A DNA stretch of 64,000 nt from Gliomastix tumulicola. Taxonomy: Eukaryota > Ascomycota > Sordariomycetes > Hypocreales > Bionectriaceae. Numbering within the stretch: the stretch's first letter is position 1; every line of letters begins with the position of its first letter. Below are positions 61,279-64,000 of the stretch, piece by piece. Location of the stretch: positions 1,240,001-1,304,000 of the forward strand of contig BCHX01000008.1 of the NCBI GenBank assembly GCA_001599755.1, written 5' to 3'. Both the position numbers and the translations under genes were made by a program. The notes under the pieces are model-generated. The model was not told the DNA's origin. It searched no databases and was given only the letters and a program-made list of their open reading frames with translations.

Positions 61279-64000
61279 ACTATTAAGATTTAATATAGAA
61301 GATAGTTCCTCTAGCTAGTTTTATATTTATAAGGACCTTATTAATATTTTAAATATATTTAAAAATATACCTTTTAATACTTAAAGTAAGTTCCTCCTTA
61401 TTATAATTACTTTTAGCCCTTTTTATATTAATATTATTAAGGAAAGCTTAATAAATATATAAAACTAAGTTATATAATATATAAATTATAGTATAAATAA
61501 ACTATATAATAGAGTTTATTACTCCTTAAGATAAGGTATATATATATAGTAACTTAATTAATATTAAGAATATTATTATATTTTAGCTTATAGGGTTTAA
61601 TTAAATTTAATTATACTTAGAAAAGAAGTCTAGTAAGGAGATATATATATATTTAGAGAAGTTCTTATTAAATTTATTTATACTAGGTGGTAGGAATATA
61701 TCTTTAATAATAACTTTATTAAGTCTTATAGTAGAGTTAATAAGGTAAAGTCTTTTATTTTTTTTTAGGACTAAGAATTATAGGTTTTTATATAAGTTAT
61801 ACTCTTCCTCTAAGATACCTCTATAGACTTATTCTCTTAGAATTTTAAAAACTTTCTTCTTTATTCTTTTTAAAATAAGAATAAAGCTAGCTTACTATAT
61901 ATTATAAGGGATTATCTTTATCTTTTAAAGTAGTATAATATTATTATTTAGCCTCTTTATTTTTATCTAGTTTTACCTAAAGGCTACTTCTTTATTATAT
62001 AGTATCTCTAGGAATACTATTATCTCTTTAGGTATTAAATTTCTATTAATATATTTAAGTATTTTATTTAATTAGTTCTCTTTATTAATATATATATCTT
62101 CCTTAATATTACTAAATTTAAGGGTAATTTAATCTTAGAATTTTCCCTTAAGTTATATTTTCTCTAGTACTACTATTTATTTAGCTTATTTTTAATAAAG
62201 ATTACCCTTTAAAACTATTTTATTAAATAGAGAATTATTAATAAGTATAACCTTTTTAGCTTTTAGCTTAAATATAATATTTATATTTATCCTATTAACT
62301 ATATATTAATAGAAGCTATATAATCTCTATATTAAAGGCTTCTTATAAGTAATAATTACTTACTAAGAGTTTTCTTCTATTACTACTAGTTATTTAACTT
62401 ACTCTTTAATAATAATATCTTTTTTTACTTTTATTAAGTTCCTAATAATTTATATATAATCTTTAATCTTTATAAAGATATTATTAGCTATTTTTATATT
62501 AATTTAGATTTACTTTATATAGGTTTCCTCCTTAAAGTTATATATATTTATAGATTATATCTTCTTTAAGGATTCCTTTATAGAAGTATTACTTTATAAT
62601 AAGGAACTTTTATACTTTTTATTTAATTTAAGAACTAAAGAATTAACTTAAATAAGTAAAGGGTATTTTATAGTATAAATACTTCTTTTTACCTCTTTAA
62701 GTTTATTAAAGTCTTACTAAGGTACTATATACTTTACTTAATTAAGTAGAGTCTCCCTTTTAATTATTAGAAAATCTTTTATTTTATAAGTAATTATCTA
62801 GAGGCTATACTCTTTAATTTTTATTAAATTAGCCCTTATAAAATTATTAGGGTTATTTATCTAGTTATTAAGCTACTAGTTAAGTTCTATATTAATTATT
62901 CTTATTCCTTTATATATTAGTATTATAATTTCTATATTATTTATATAAATTTTAATATATAAATCTTTATTCTTTATATTATAGTTAAAGTTAAATTAAG
63001 TTTATTAAATAAATAATATACCTAGTAGATAGTTTTAAGTAATACTATTAAGAGTTATAAAGAATTAAATATTTAAATATAAGTCTTTAATATATACCTT
63101 TATTATTATTTATTTAAGTAATTCTACTTTATTATTAATATATACTTTTATTATAATAGTATATTTTTATTTTAAAAGTTAAAAATCCTTTAATATCTTA
63201 TAATTAATTAGATTTACCTTTAAACCTAAGTTTATTAATACTTTAATTAATTTATTACTTAACTTATTTAATTTTACTATAAAGTAAGAGAGATCTTATA
63301 TTAGCTTAAAAGGTTATAGTCTATTAAAGATAGTTACTAAGGTTTTCTCCTTATATTTTTTATTTATTTATTAATAAAATTATTTTAAAGAGGGGTCTTT
63401 CTTTAGTTTTCCTTTAATACTAAAGATACTAATTATTATAGAGCTCCCTTTTCTAGGAAGGTATATTTATAGCTAGTTATTATAGTCCTTAAAGGTATTA
63501 TTAAAGTAAATAGTATTAATATTTAAATATTCCTCTTTTTAGTTCTTAAGTTATTAAAATATTTATAATATAGTACTTTTTTTATTTAAGTCCCTTAATA
63601 TAAGTATATTTATAGTTAAGTTATTTATAGGGTTTCTTATATCTTTTAGGAAAACTAATATAAATTATTACTTATTAATCTTCTTAATATATAACTTTAT
63701 TTTTATATTAATATTTACTACTAAATTAAATTAAAGTATAAGTAAAGCTTCTATTATTATAGGGAGTTTTTATACTATAATTTTTTTAAATATATTTTAA
63801 AGTATTTTATCTTTAATAATAACCTTTATTTTCTTCTCTATATTTCCTTTATTTTATATTTTTTATTTTAAGAGAAGAAGTTTATAAAGGTTTATTAAGT
63901 AATTAGGTAAAGTTTTATAATATAACTTTAGTAAGGGATTTTTACTATTTTTAATAATATCCTCTATTTAACTATTTATATTTAATATATTATAGGTATT
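61279..64000 (-). mobile_element. Ty3/Gypsy-type retroelement, copy 3, partial, runs off window
   Basis: Collinear with copy 1 from about 40632 to about 43350: reverse transcriptase at about 61.29-61.85 kb (again with the FLNN-type site) and protease near 63.21-63.25 kb. Everything 3' of the reverse transcriptase palm is missing, replaced by LTR D. The 5' part continues beyond the window. Confidence 0.8.

Noticed and set aside
1..64000. CRISPR arrays, rRNA or tRNA genes
   Set aside because: No spaced direct-repeat array, rRNA-like block or convincing tRNA cloverleaf was seen on either strand, though tRNAs were searched only by eye.

Overview
The window looks like a chromosome segment of a filamentous ascomycete (Pezizomycotina, most likely Sordariomycetes). 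The evidence is GC-rich genes with short GT-AG introns (mostly 50-100 nt), a FunK1-type kinase, secreted cysteine-rich proteins of a kind common in plant-associated fungi, an NLR-like protein, and a long AT-rich block whose repeats carry the C-to-T / G-to-A pattern of repeat-induced point mutation (RIP).

Region 1 (1 to about 29.8 kb) is GC-rich and carries ten recognisable genes: a 5'-truncated AAA ATPase (+), a carbon-nitrogen hydrolase (+), a FunK1 kinase (-), a GPI-anchored cysteine-rich surface protein (-), a small secreted BAS2-like protein with a duplicated domain (-), the cytosolic Fe-S assembly factor DRE2 (-), a RidA-family protein (+), a Trf4/Cid14-like nucleotidyltransferase (+), a cytochrome P450 (+) and a SesB-NB-ARC-TPR NLR-like protein (+) with a reading-frame problem in its hydrolase domain. 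DRE2 and RidA are divergent and share a 1.36-kb intergenic region. Non-coding stretches hold microsatellites, a dispersed near-palindromic repeat family (4.09-5.13 kb), a 26-bp tandem repeat and a short inverted-repeat element. The genes do not form a metabolic cluster; each appears to act independently.

Region 2 (about 29.8 to 64 kb) is an extremely AT-rich, gene-free, RIP-degraded repeat block. It holds a fold-back element with about 146-bp inverted arms, an isolated 296-bp LTR, and three copies of a very large Ty3/Gypsy-type retroelement: copy 1 complete at 32.90-47.48 kb, copy 2 truncated at 47.48-61.28 kb, copy 3 from 61.28 kb to the window end. Ghost translations on the minus strand show gag-like, retropepsin, reverse transcriptase and integrase sequence in the expected order. 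A second, unrecognised ghost coding region of about 4.6 kb lies on the opposite strand between the integrase and the 3' LTR. A foreign 417-bp solo LTR with a perfect 5-bp target duplication sits inside copy 2. All coordinates inside the AT-rich block come from reading by eye and are good to a few bases at LTR ends and to about 50-100 bases for ghost domains.
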